Of a stretch of 64,000 bases of DNA, positions 15,201 through 24,150 are shown piece after piece (positions within the stretch are counted from its first letter, which is position 1; every line of letters begins with the position of its first letter). Source of the stretch: Flavobacterium sp. UBA7665 (GTDB taxonomy: Bacteria > Bacteroidota > Bacteroidia > Flavobacteriales > Flavobacteriaceae). Location: contig DLHP01000041.1 of the NCBI GenBank assembly GCA_002483285.1, forward strand, positions 1 to 64,000. The letters are read 5' to 3'. Below the pieces are notes generated by a model. The model made no database searches and had not been told where the DNA came from. It was given only the letters and a program-made list of their open reading frames with translations. The translations under genes were made by a program, and so were the position numbers.

Positions 15201-17522
15201 ATGGAAAATTTATCAGAAACCGCCAACTACACGCTGCGATTCATCAACCAAACGCAGCGCTCCATCTTCCTGACCGGGAAAGCCGGTACCGGGAAAACCA
15301 CCTTACTCCACGAAATCATCCGCACCACACACAAGAATACTGTTGTCGTGGCGCCCACCGGAATCGCTGCGCTCAATGCGTCGGGCGTGACCATCCATTC
15401 GTTATTCCAACTGCCTTTTGCCGCATTCGTACCCGATAATAAGGCAATTAATTTCAACGACACGGTGCGCATTGAAACCCGCGCCACCTTGAGCCGGCAT
15501 TTTAAAATGAGCGCGCAACGAAAAGCGGTGATTAGAAACATGGAACTGCTCATCATCGACGAAGTCAGCATGCTGCGCGCCGATTTGCTCGACGCGATCG
15601 ATTTCATGCTACAGAGCGTTCGTAAAAACAAGCAGCCTTTTGGTGGCGTACAAGCGCTATTCATTGGCGATTTATTGCAATTGCCACCAGTGGTAAAGGA
15701 CAACGAATGGCGCGTTTTGCGGCAGTATTACAAGGGGAAATTCTTTTTCCATTCGCACGTAATACAGCAAAATCCGCCTTTGTATATTGAACTTTCTAAG
15801 ATTTTCAGGCAAACCGACGATAGGTTCATTTCCATCCTCAACAACCTGAGAAACAATCGAATCACGCAAGAAGACCTCACCAATCTCAACGCTTTCGTCA
15901 AACCAGACTTCGACCTCAAAAACAACAAAGGCTACATCACGCTTACTACGCACAACGCCAAAGCCGACGCGATGAACGAACAGTCCTTGCTCGATCTTGA
16001 AGGCGAAATGTTCAGTTACCAGCCCGAAATCGTGGGCGATTTTCCCGATAAAATTTTTCCGGTAGAAGAAACGCTGCGGCTCAAAGTGGGCGCCCAAGTG
16101 ATGTTTATCAAAAATGATTTGTCTTTTGACAAGCAATATTTCAACGGCAAGATGGGTTTCATCCAATCGCTGTCGGACGAAGAAATCCTCGTGCGTTTTC
16201 CAGAAGAAGATAAAACCATAGCCGTCGATAAGTACGAATGGCGCAACATCCGCTACAAACTAGACGATATGACCAAGGAAGTGGAGGAGGAAACCCTCGG
16301 AACCTTTGTACATTATCCCATCAAACTCGCATGGGCGATCACCGTCCACAAAAGCCAGGGGCTCACTTTTGACAAGGCTGCTCTCGATGTGTCGCAGGTT
16401 TTCGCGCCAGGACAAGCCTACGTCGCCTTGTCGCGTTTGCGCTCGTTAAACGGGCTGGTTTTGCTTTCTCCGCTCCAAATGGCTGGCATTTCAAACGATC
16501 CCGACGTCATGGATTACGAATCCAACAAAGCCACCGAGGATTTGCTAGAAGATACGCTGCAGTCGGCAACCCGACAATACACGCTCGCCTATCTCAAAAG
16601 GGGTTTCGAATGGGCCAACCTCGCGCAGGAATGGCGCAACCACCAATACAGTTACCGAGAGAAATCCGAAGGTTCAATCAAGGCAGCCCACGAAAATTGG
16701 GCCATCGGCCATACCAAAAATGTGACCGAATTGCTCGCACCGGCAAGTAAATTCCTGTCGCAGCTCGACAAGTTATTTGCGTCCGAGGATTTTGATATCC
16801 ATTTCATACAAGCCAGGATTGACGCGGCCTACGACTATTTCTTTTCCACGATGAACAATCTTGTGGGCGAAATCCTGTGGAAACTCGAGGAAGTCAAACG
16901 CATGAAAAAAGCCAAGGCATTTTTTGAAGAACTCGTAGTGCTCGAGGAAATCCAAACCAAATCGGTGTTGCAATTGATGAAATCGAAGTTGCTCGTGAAG
17001 ATTTTGTGCTCGGGCGAAGCGATATCCAAGGAAAACCTCAATCCGCAGGACATTAGGAATTACCGCGCCAATAAAATTGAATCGGTTCAGTCGCATTTCA
17101 AACAGACCCACGTCACGCTCATCGAAGACGAGGTAGATCTGGAACGCTACACCAAAAAGCGCGACAAAAAAACCAAAGAGCCCAAAACATCCACCGTCGA
17201 ACTCACCTACGAATTGTGGCTGCAAGGCAAGTCAATCAAAGAAATCGCGAAAGAACGGGTACTCACGCCGCAAACCATCAGCACACATATCGCAAAATTA
17301 ATCGAAGCCGAAAAAATCAAGATAGCCGATGTCTTATCAGAAGAAAAAATTGAAGATTTGGGAATGGCTTTCAGGGATTACCACGAAGAATCACTGGCAC
17401 CAATGAAGGAAAAACACGGCAGCGCCTTTACCTGGGATGAACTCAAGTTGTTTCAGGCTGCACGCAATTTGGTTCAGCGCAAATTCAACTTAACCAATAC
17501 ACCACCATCACCGCAGGAATGA
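15201..17522 (+). CDS. PIF1/RecD2-type superfamily 1 helicase with C-terminal HTH
   Basis: This 773-residue SF1B helicase has Walker A FLTGKAGTGKTTLL near residue 25, motif Ia VVVAPTGIAALNASGVTIHS, and Walker B LLIIDEVSMLRADLLDAID near residue 115. Motif III is GDLLQLPPVV, and motifs V/VI are AITVHKSQGLTFDKA and AYVALSRLRSLNGL near residue 400. A helical region follows. About residues 665-720 form a helix-turn-helix of the helicase-C-terminal HTH type (YELWLQGKSIKEIAKER, then TPQTISTHIAKLIEAEKI). PIF1-like enzymes unwind 5'-to-3' and clear G4 or R-loop structures. The role here is inferred only from family. The last 38 bases overlap the 3' end of the opposite-strand DoxX-like gene. Confidence 0.88.
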   Translation: MENLSETANYTLRFINQTQRSIFLTGKAGTGKTTLLHEIIRTTHKNTVVVAPTGIAALNASGVTIHSLFQLPFAAFVPDNKAINFNDTVRIETRATLSRHFKMSAQRKAVIRNMELLIIDEVSMLRADLLDAIDFMLQSVRKNKQPFGGVQALFIGDLLQLPPVVKDNEWRVLRQYYKGKFFFHSHVIQQNPPLYIELSKIFRQTDDRFISILNNLRNNRITQEDLTNLNAFVKPDFDLKNNKGYITLTTHNAKADAMNEQSLLDLEGEMFSYQPEIVGDFPDKIFPVEETLRLKVGAQVMFIKNDLSFDKQYFNGKMGFIQSLSDEEILVRFPEEDKTIAVDKYEWRNIRYKLDDMTKEVEEETLGTFVHYPIKLAWAITVHKSQGLTFDKAALDVSQVFAPGQAYVALSRLRSLNGLVLLSPLQMAGISNDPDVMDYESNKATEDLLEDTLQSATRQYTLAYLKRGFEWANLAQEWRNHQYSYREKSEGSIKAAHENWAIGHTKNVTELLAPASKFLSQLDKLFASEDFDIHFIQARIDAAYDYFFSTMNNLVGEILWKLEEVKRMKKAKAFFEELVVLEEIQTKSVLQLMKSKLLVKILCSGEAISKENLNPQDIRNYRANKIESVQSHFKQTHVTLIEDEVDLERYTKKRDKKTKEPKTSTVELTYELWLQGKSIKEIAKERVLTPQTISTHIAKLIEAEKIKIADVLSEEKIEDLGMAFRDYHEESLAPMKEKHGSAFTWDELKLFQAARNLVQRKFNLTNTPPSPQE

Positions 17523-17868
17523 AGTAAATGACAATCGTGCGCGCGCCGTCGTAATCCTTGGCGATGCGTTGGCCGAAGAGCAGCATGATCAGTGTGATGC
17601 ACGAAAAAATCCCGCCGTACAGTCCAAAATTGCGGCCATTGTTGACCCACAATTGGATACAGCCAACAACGCACAACACGCCAGAAATGAGTTCCATCAC
17701 CAAGATGTGGAACAGCGCCAAAGGCACGCGGTTCTTGAGGTTGGTTTTTGCAAAATGTTCTTTGAGGAAAGCCACGTTGCCTTTCCAATCCATGACTTTG
17801 TCGTAAGCCGATTGGATGAAAGTGACTGCAAGCAGGACGAGGATCAGGATGGAGGCAATATTAAACAT
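17485..17868 (-). CDS. DoxX-like four-helix membrane protein
   Basis: This 127-residue protein has four hydrophobic helices (about residues 3-20, 48-68, 78-98, 108-125) and the DoxX-type opening FIQSAYDKVMDWKGNVAFLKEHF. The third region has LYGGIFSCITLIMLLFGQRIAKDYDGA. DoxX relatives are inner-membrane proteins of poorly defined redox or stress function. The 3' end runs 38 bases into the end of the helicase gene on the other strand, so the two transcripts overlap tail to tail. It is followed by the holB-like gene upstream on the same strand, 42 bases away, so the two may be cotranscribed. Confidence 0.75.
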   Translation of the reverse strand: MFNIASILILVLLAVTFIQSAYDKVMDWKGNVAFLKEHFAKTNLKNRVPLALFHILVMELISGVLCVVGCIQLWVNNGRNFGLYGGIFSCITLIMLLFGQRIAKDYDGARTIVIYFIPAVMVVYWLS

Positions 17869-17910
17869 AGTGGTATTTTTAGCTTATCGCTTACAGCACA
17901 AGGCTTACAG

Positions 17911-19059
17911 CTATTTCTTATGTATTAATCGCGTGAGTTTGATAGACAAATCGGTCAACACGATTTTTGCATTTCCGTTGCGCTCAATGTGGTACATCGC
18001 ATCAGAAAGTTCCCGAAAGATATCATTTATATTGTTCCCGTTAACGAAAGGTGCAAAATTTTCGAGTTTGAATTTCTCGATTTTCGGCTCCATAAAAACC
18101 AAGCTCGTCGTCTGGTAATTGAGCAATAACGCCTGTCGGAACATATCGATGCAATAGGAGAGAAACTTCTTCTGTGTTTCACGTCCCAAGCCCGCAATCT
18201 GTTCGCTCCAGGCCACCAAATCTTGGATTGCCGCGGCATTTCCTTTGGCGCGGAAGGCAGCGCGAACCCAATCCACAAACCATTTTTCAAAAACCACATC
18301 CTCGCCGGTTTCCTGTAAAAGCTGCAACGCCTTGTTGTAATTGCCTTGTGCCTGGTGCGCGATTTTGGATGCTTTGCGCAGATCGATATTTTCACGTGAA
18401 ACCAGCGCGTCGGCGATGACCTTTTCGCTAAGTCCCATAAAATGCAACACTTGGCAACGCGAACGGATGGTTTGTATGAGATCTTCCTCGTTTTCGCAAA
18501 TCAGTATGAAAACCGTTTTGTCTGAAGGTTCCTCGAGCAATTTGAGCAATTTATTCGAAGCCGAAATGTTCATCTTGTCGGCCATCCAGATGATGGTGAT
18601 TTTATAGCCACCTTCGTAGGATTTGAGCGCGAGCGATTTGAGTATGTCCTGTGCATCTTCTACCCGGATTTCGCCCTGTTTGTTCTGGACGCCCAAAAGC
18701 TGGTACCAGTCAAACAAGCCGCCGTACGGATTTTGCGCGATGAATTGGCGCCAATCGGCAATGAAATCGAGGCTTTTGGGTTTGGTTTTGACCTCTTCGG
18801 TAGTTACCGTTGGGTAAATGAAATGCAAATCCGGATGCGAGATCGATTCGAATTTGAGGTTGCAGGCTTCGTTTCCACCGTCATTTTCTGCGTCTTGGTT
18901 GTTGCACAAAATAAATTGCGCATAAGCGATGGCCATAGCCAAAGTACCACTGCCTTCTGGGCCTACAAAAAGTTGTGCATGTGCAATCCTGCCCGAAGCC
19001 GCACTCCTGGTGAGGTGGTTCTTGATGTAATCCTGTCCTAAAATTTCTGAAAACCGCAT
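17911..19059 (-). CDS. holB: DNA polymerase III delta' subunit-like clamp-loader protein
   Basis: This 382-residue AAA+ family protein resembles the clamp-loader delta'/gamma-tau type. It starts MRFSEILGQDYIKNHLTRSA and continues with AHAQLFVGPEGSGTLAMAIAYA, a P-loop-like segment in which the usual GKT is GTL, so it is probably not a catalytic ATPase, as known for delta'. Other AAA+ signatures are ITIIWMADKMNISASNKLLKLLEEPSDKTVFILICENEEDLIQTIRSRCQ (motif II and sensor regions). The start at 19059 was chosen over one 47 codons upstream because the conserved domain begins there. A TATATTTG promoter box ends only 3 bases before the ATG, suggesting a leaderless mRNA. Confidence 0.86.
   Translation of the reverse strand: MRFSEILGQDYIKNHLTRSAASGRIAHAQLFVGPEGSGTLAMAIAYAQFILCNNQDAENDGGNEACNLKFESISHPDLHFIYPTVTTEEVKTKPKSLDFIADWRQFIAQNPYGGLFDWYQLLGVQNKQGEIRVEDAQDILKSLALKSYEGGYKITIIWMADKMNISASNKLLKLLEEPSDKTVFILICENEEDLIQTIRSRCQVLHFMGLSEKVIADALVSRENIDLRKASKIAHQAQGNYNKALQLLQETGEDVVFEKWFVDWVRAAFRAKGNAAAIQDLVAWSEQIAGLGRETQKKFLSYCIDMFRQALLLNYQTTSLVFMEPKIEKFKLENFAPFVNGNNINDIFRELSDAMYHIERNGNAKIVLTDLSIKLTRLIHKK
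18388..18403. promoter_or_regulatory. Weak parS-like palindrome in holB
   Basis: ATTTTCACGTGAAACC keeps the palindromic core TTTCACGTGAAAC and matches 13 of 16 consensus positions. It lies inside the holB-like coding region. Confidence 0.3.
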
Positions 19060-19062
19060 GCG

Positions 19063-19070
19063 CAAATATA
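19063..19070 (-). promoter_or_regulatory. -7 promoter box directly before holB
   Basis: TATATTTG on the minus strand is an exact TAnnTTTG box; only three bases separate it from the holB ATG at 19059. A TTTG lies about 20 bases further upstream. Transcription would start at or next to the start codon. Confidence 0.5.
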
Positions 19071-19218
19071 ACACAAACTCGTCCAAGCGGCAAAGTTCGT
19101 TCGGGATTGTGGGAATCGCAATAATCCGTCCTTGTGCAAAAGATGAATAGGCTAAATTTACCTTGCCCAAAGATCCGTTTTTGAATCGATTGTAACACAA
19201 AGCCTTAAAATAGATTCC

Positions 19219-20310
19219 ATGAAAAAATCAATAGCAATCCTGATAATTTTTGCCTCCATCGCTTGCGGAACCAAAGAAAGCGATCCCAAAACGTCCGAAG
19301 ACGCCAACGAAATTTCTGAAAACGATGCTTCCCAAACGAATGAAGAAGTGGTATTTCATCCCATTACCGATCCCAAAAGCAATGAAGCCGCGGCTATGAT
19401 GCCCTTGCCCGCCAATTGGCGCATCAACAACGACGGTAAAGGCAAGGCGATGATTGACGGTCCCAATGGTATCCACGTGTACAGCCTTCCGTACAAATCG
19501 TTTATCTATACCGAAGACGCTTACATGCGACAGTTGTACATCCAAAGCGGACAACCATTTCGGCGCCCGGTAAATATTGAAACCATCATTTCCGAAGATT
19601 TGCTGCCGATTGCCCAGCGCGAAGGCTCGACGTTCATCCGCCAATACCGTGTGGCCGAAGTTGCCAAAACCGACCGCGAATACGACGCCATGCTTTTCAA
19701 GGTTTTTCAGCCACAACAAACCTTTGATGCCGCTGTGACCGAATGGGAAGACGCGAAAGGCAATCCGTACCTGATCCTCATACACCAAAGCACCCATTAC
19801 GCCAACAACCTCATGAATTGGGGTTACCATTGTGAAGCGATGGAAGCACCAAAGGCCAGCTATGAAGCGGCAAAAAAACACCTGGTTTACGGTTACGGGA
19901 ATATCCGTTACAATCCCAAAAGTGTAGAAGCCTACAATATCTCCGAAGCGCAGAAAGCCAACGCGAGCATGGCCGCCTTCAATCAGCGCATGCAAGTTAA
20001 ACAGCAGCAATTTGAGTCGAGCCAGCGCGCTTTCGAAAGCAAACGGGACGCAATCAACGCAGCGATTACAGCCAATTACGATAACAACTCCGCAGCTTCA
20101 GATCGCAACCACAACCGGTTTGTGAATTACATCAAAGACGAGGAAACGGTTTCGGCGAACGGTCAGCGCTATCAGGTGCAATCGGGTTCGAACCAATATT
20201 GGGTAAATGAAAACGGGGAATACCAAGGCTCGAACGACCCAAACTACGACCCGAACCGCAACCAGGGAACCGTCAACCACACCTGGACCGAAGCGCCGGC
20301 CGACAACTAG
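19219..20310 (+). CDS. Uncharacterised lipoprotein
   Basis: This 363-residue protein begins with a lipoprotein signal (MKKSIAILIIFASIACG, lipobox SIAC) and an acidic Ser/Thr/Glu linker (KESDPKTSEDANEISENDAS). A globular region with MPLPANWRINNDGKGKAMIDGPNGIHVYSLP follows, then GNPYLILIHQSTHYANNLMNWGYHCEAM. A Gln/Arg-rich helix (AFNQRMQVKQQQFESSQRAFESKRDAINAA) lies near residues 260-290. The C-terminus is Asn/Gln-rich (YQGSNDPNYDPNRNQG). I do not recognise a named family. It is probably surface or periplasm exposed. It is transcribed toward pgk, which has its own promoter box just after this stop. Confidence 0.75.
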   Translation: MKKSIAILIIFASIACGTKESDPKTSEDANEISENDASQTNEEVVFHPITDPKSNEAAAMMPLPANWRINNDGKGKAMIDGPNGIHVYSLPYKSFIYTEDAYMRQLYIQSGQPFRRPVNIETIISEDLLPIAQREGSTFIRQYRVAEVAKTDREYDAMLFKVFQPQQTFDAAVTEWEDAKGNPYLILIHQSTHYANNLMNWGYHCEAMEAPKASYEAAKKHLVYGYGNIRYNPKSVEAYNISEAQKANASMAAFNQRMQVKQQQFESSQRAFESKRDAINAAITANYDNNSAASDRNHNRFVNYIKDEETVSANGQRYQVQSGSNQYWVNENGEYQGSNDPNYDPNRNQGTVNHTWTEAPADN

Positions 20311-20334
20311 ATTTTTCGGTTTTTTTAAAATGCC

Positions 20335-20342
20335 TATATTTG
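20335..20342 (+). promoter_or_regulatory. -7 promoter box of pgk
   Basis: TATATTTG is an exact box match, 26 bases before the pgk ATG at 20369 and after the stop of the upstream lipoprotein gene. Confidence 0.55.
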
Positions 20343-20368
20343 CAGGCATAATTTTAAAACCTTTCCAG

Positions 20369-21556
20369 ATGAAAACGCTTGCCGACTTCAATTTTAAAGA
20401 CAAAAAAGCCCTTGTTCGTGTTGATTTTAATGTGCCACTCGACGAAAATTTCAAAGTGACCGACGCCACAAGGATTGAAGCCGCAAAGCCCACCATAGAT
20501 AAGATTTTAAAAGACGGCGGCAGCGTGATTCTGATGTCGCACCTCGGACGTCCGAAAGGCGTAGAGGAAAAATATTCGCTCCAACACATCCTAAAAACCG
20601 CTTCGGATATTTTAGGTGTGGAAGTGAAGTTTGCCAAAGACAGCGTTGGGCCAGATGCCAAATCGGCTGCTGAAAACCTCAAACCCGGCGAGGTCTTATT
20701 GCTAGAGAACCTGCGTTTCCACAAAGAAGAAGAAGCAGGCGACGTGGCATTTTCAAAAGAATTGGCTTCACTCGGCGATATTTATGTCAATGACGCTTTT
20801 GGTACCGCGCACCGCGCACACGCTTCTACTACAATCATTGCACAGTTTTTCTCCAATGAGAAATGCTTTGGGCTTTTGCTTGCCAAAGAAATCGAAAGCT
20901 TGAATAAGGTTTTGAAGGATTCTGAAAAACCGGTAACCGCAATCCTTGGCGGCTCTAAAGTGTCGTCTAAAATCACCGTGATCGAGAACATCCTGGATAA
21001 GGTAGACCATATGATTATTGGCGGCGGCATGACTTTCACCTTTGTCAAGGCGCTCGGCGGAAAAATCGGTGACTCGATTTGTGAAGACGATAAACAGGAA
21101 CTGGCACTCGAAATTCTCAAAAAAGCGAAGGAAAAAAACGTGCAGATCCATTTGCCGGTTGACGTGATTGCTGCGGATGCTTTTTCAAACGACGCCAAAA
21201 CACAAACGGTAGACGTAGATAAAATCCCCGACGGTTGGCAAGGATTGGACGCTGGCCCAAAATCACTCGAAAACTTCAAAAAAGTGGTATTGGAATCAAA
21301 AACGATTTTATGGAATGGTCCGCTGGGCGTGTTCGAGATGCCAAATTTTGCCAACGGAACGATCGAATTGGGTAACTTCATCGCCGAGGCTACGCAAAAC
21401 GGAGCATTTTCTCTGGTTGGCGGTGGGGATTCGGTGTCGGCAGTAAAACAGTTCGGATTGGAGGAAAAAATGAGCTATGTTTCTACCGGAGGCGGCGCCA
21501 TGCTTGAAATGCTTGAAGGGAAAATACTGCCCGGAATCGCGGCCATCCTCGACTGA
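20369..21556 (+). CDS. pgk: Phosphoglycerate kinase
   Basis: This 395-residue glycolytic enzyme transfers phosphate from 1,3-bisphosphoglycerate to ADP. The N-terminal KKALVRVDFNVPLD, the substrate motif ILMSHLGRPKG, the hinge region AILGGSKVSSKI, the nucleotide-binding GGGMTFTFVKALGGKIGDSI and the C-terminal LVGGGDSVSAVKQFG are all intact, and the length is typical. The start at 20369 is preferred over longer in-frame options because the family begins at the MKTLADFNFKDK methionine and a TATATTTG box lies 26 bases upstream. No obvious terminator follows. Confidence 0.97.
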   Translation: MKTLADFNFKDKKALVRVDFNVPLDENFKVTDATRIEAAKPTIDKILKDGGSVILMSHLGRPKGVEEKYSLQHILKTASDILGVEVKFAKDSVGPDAKSAAENLKPGEVLLLENLRFHKEEEAGDVAFSKELASLGDIYVNDAFGTAHRAHASTTIIAQFFSNEKCFGLLLAKEIESLNKVLKDSEKPVTAILGGSKVSSKITVIENILDKVDHMIIGGGMTFTFVKALGGKIGDSICEDDKQELALEILKKAKEKNVQIHLPVDVIAADAFSNDAKTQTVDVDKIPDGWQGLDAGPKSLENFKKVVLESKTILWNGPLGVFEMPNFANGTIELGNFIAEATQNGAFSLVGGGDSVSAVKQFGLEEKMSYVSTGGGAMLEMLEGKILPGIAAILD

Positions 21557-21648
21557 TAAACTCACAATTAACACTCGATTGGACTGTAATTTACAATATT
21601 TAGTATAATTTTAGGTTATTACATTGCCCTGTTTTGTTATAAGATTTC

Positions 21649-21656
21649 TATTTTTG
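21649..21656 (+). promoter_or_regulatory. -7 promoter box of the LysM transglycosylase gene
   Basis: TATTTTTG matches TAnnTTTG; it lies 96 bases before the chosen ATG, implying a leader of about 90 bases. Confidence 0.4.
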
Positions 21657-21751
21657 CCCAATATAAGTGTTTGAATCCTAACGATTTGATAACACTACTT
21701 TGTGAAAATAACATCGGTTATGGCCTACTACGACCGATAAAAAGACAATTT

Positions 21752-24091
21752 ATGAGATTAAAAAATGCCACACTTACTGCGTTGTTATTGCTTGCCGGAA
21801 CCGCGTTTTCGCAAGATCTGGCCAGCAGTTTCCAAAAACCCCAAACCAACATTTCCTATTTAGACTCGATCAAACAGACTTTTGTCAAGGACAATCTCGC
21901 CGCTTGCGTGGATAGCCTTTGGCTCAAGGAACTTACGAGCCTGGATTTGTTCAATGATTTGGAACATGACATCAAAACCATCAACCTTGACCAGAAAGTA
22001 GATTATGAATTGTCTACAGAGTTGCTCAAGGCGAGGCTCAAGGAAATGGATTCGAAATCACCGTTTAATATCGAGTACAATCCCGGGTTGGAAAACATCA
22101 TCAAGTCATTCCTCAAAAACCGCAAGAAAGCTTACGAAAGATTGATGGCGGTCTCTGAATATTATTTCCCACAGTTTGAAGAGGCTTTGGCCAAACAAAA
22201 TGTGCCGCTTGAAATCAAATACCTCGCTATTGTCGAGTCGGCATTGAACCCAAAAGCGGTATCAAGAGTGGGCGCGACTGGTTTGTGGCAGTTCATGTAC
22301 CAGACTGGAAAGCAGTACAACCTCGACATCGATTCGTATGTAGATGAACGCAGCGACCCATTGAAAGCCAGCGAAGCCGCCGCGCAATACATGACCAATA
22401 TGTACAAAATCTTCGGCGATTGGGATTTGGTTTTGGCGTCGTACAATTCAGGACCAGGAAACGTAGCCAAAGCAATCCGTCGTTCGGGCGGCAAGCAGAA
22501 TTATTGGAACATCCGCAAATACCTACCCAATGAAACCGCGGGTTATGTTCCCGCTTTTCTGGCCACAATGTACATTTACGAATACCACAAAGAACACGGA
22601 ATCGTCCCAGATCGTGCATTGGTAAAGCATTTCCAGACAGACACGGTGATGATCAAAAAGGAAATGTCATTCAGGCAAATCGCAGACTTGCTCGACATGC
22701 CAGTGGCGCAGTTGCAATTGCTCAATCCGCAGTTCAAAAGAAATGTGGTTCCGGCTTACTTCGACAAGAAACATTATTTGAGGTTGCCCAACGATAAGAT
22801 TGCCATCTTTACCTCGAACGAGGATAAAATTTACGCATACATTGACCACGAAGCAAGCTTCCGTGAAAGGCCTTTCTCAAAAGGATTGCAAGCGTTGGCT
22901 TACCGCGATTCGATGAAAAACCGCAACAGCGGGGACAGTACAGAAAGTGATGTAGTGACCCGGACCAAATTCCATAAGGTGCGCCGCGGCGACAACCTCA
23001 GTGAAATTGCCGACCGCTACAATGTTTCGATGTCCGACATCAAACGCTGGAACAAACTCAGAAACAACAAAGCGCCGCTGGGACGTAGCCTCAAAATTGT
23101 AACCACCGAGCGCATTGCTGCAAGAACGCCCAGGAAAACCAATGTGGATACGATTGCCGTGGCGGTCGTGAATAAATCAGAGAAAGAAACCAACACCAGC
23201 GTAGCACAAGTTTCGGCAAAGGAACCGGCGAGCGCAAAAGTGTATAAGGAAGAAAAAGTGGTTACGTTTAAAGATGTGACCAAGTTCCACAAGGTGAAAA
23301 AAGGAGACAACCTAAGTGAGATTTCTGACAAGTATGGTGTGACCATGGCCGAAATCAAAAAATGGAACAAACTCAAAAGCAACAACGTCGCATTGGGTAA
23401 GAACCTCAAAATCATCACCAACGAAAGGGTCGTAACCACGGTCAAAAAATTGGTTAAACAAGACAATACCGCCATTGCTGCTGCAGAGAAAAACAAAAAC
23501 GAAGCGGTTGACAACGATGAAAAACCATCTGATTTTTACATCGTAAAAGCAGGTGACAACCTCTCGAGCATTGCCAAAAAATACAACGTTTCTGTAGACG
23601 ACCTTAAAAAATGGAACGATTTACCGGGCAACAGCATCCGTTTAGAAAGCAAGCTCAAAGTGGCCGATCTTACTAATGACAACGAGGAAGCGCAAGAAAT
23701 GGTCGCAAAAACAGAAATCAAGAACGTAGAATACATCGTCCAGAATGGTGAAAATCTCGGAACCATCGCGCGCAAAAATGGTGTTACCGTGTCTGACCTC
23801 AAAATGTGGAACGACCTGACAGATGACAATCTACAGTCTGGTGCCAGGATTGTAGTGGGGAAACGAATCATTTCGGATCCGAGCCAGCAAGTCGTAGCCG
23901 AGAAATCGACCACGAAAAAAGAGAAAGCTACCAAGGCCAAAAATGACGACCATTACTATGTGCAGAAAGGCGACTCGCTTTTTAGTATCGCCCGTAAATA
24001 TCCCGGAATTACAGTTTCGGATATCAAAAAATGGAACGGAATCCGAGGCAATGAGTTAAAGCCCGGAATGAAATTGAAAATTAACGGCTAG
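21752..24091 (+). CDS. MltD-type lytic transglycosylase with five LysM domains
   Basis: This 779-residue exported enzyme cleaves peptidoglycan glycan strands. A signal peptide (MRLKNATLTALLLLAGTAFSQ) is followed by an SLT domain at about residues 150-300: the catalytic glutamate is in YLAIVESALNP and the fold markers are GATGLWQFMYQTGKQYNL and VLASYNSGPGNVAKAI. Five LysM peptidoglycan-binding repeats occupy about 405-451, 511-557, 594-638, 660-703 and 734-779, each with a GDNLSEIADRY-type start. Lys/Glu/Thr-rich linkers separate them. E. coli MltD has two LysM domains, so five is a long array. The terminator overlaps the start of the next gene (24114-24150). Confidence 0.92.
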   Translation: MRLKNATLTALLLLAGTAFSQDLASSFQKPQTNISYLDSIKQTFVKDNLAACVDSLWLKELTSLDLFNDLEHDIKTINLDQKVDYELSTELLKARLKEMDSKSPFNIEYNPGLENIIKSFLKNRKKAYERLMAVSEYYFPQFEEALAKQNVPLEIKYLAIVESALNPKAVSRVGATGLWQFMYQTGKQYNLDIDSYVDERSDPLKASEAAAQYMTNMYKIFGDWDLVLASYNSGPGNVAKAIRRSGGKQNYWNIRKYLPNETAGYVPAFLATMYIYEYHKEHGIVPDRALVKHFQTDTVMIKKEMSFRQIADLLDMPVAQLQLLNPQFKRNVVPAYFDKKHYLRLPNDKIAIFTSNEDKIYAYIDHEASFRERPFSKGLQALAYRDSMKNRNSGDSTESDVVTRTKFHKVRRGDNLSEIADRYNVSMSDIKRWNKLRNNKAPLGRSLKIVTTERIAARTPRKTNVDTIAVAVVNKSEKETNTSVAQVSAKEPASAKVYKEEKVVTFKDVTKFHKVKKGDNLSEISDKYGVTMAEIKKWNKLKSNNVALGKNLKIITNERVVTTVKKLVKQDNTAIAAAEKNKNEAVDNDEKPSDFYIVKAGDNLSSIAKKYNVSVDDLKKWNDLPGNSIRLESKLKVADLTNDNEEAQEMVAKTEIKNVEYIVQNGENLGTIARKNGVTVSDLKMWNDLTDDNLQSGARIVVGKRIISDPSQQVVAEKSTTKKEKATKAKNDDHYYVQKGDSLFSIARKYPGITVSDIKKWNGIRGNELKPGMKLKING

Positions 24092-24113
24092 TTCGCAAAA
24101 ATCTATATAAATT

Positions 24114-24150
24114 AGGGCTTTCTTTCGATTATGAAAAAAGCCCTTTTTTT
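24114..24150 (+). terminator. Terminator hairpin that contains the next gene's start codon
   Basis: AGGGCTTTCTTTC pairs with GAAAAAAGCCCT (12 pairs, one bulged C) around loop GATTAT, then seven T residues. The ATG at 24131 of the DUF4837 gene begins in the loop and its first four codons form the 3' arm. The hairpin can end the transglycosylase transcript or hide the start of the lipoprotein gene. Confidence 0.8.

Noticed and set aside
20207..20368. Longer pgk frame starting inside the upstream lipoprotein gene
   Set aside because: The extra residues are low complexity and unrelated to phosphoglycerate kinase; a promoter box lies inside the region.
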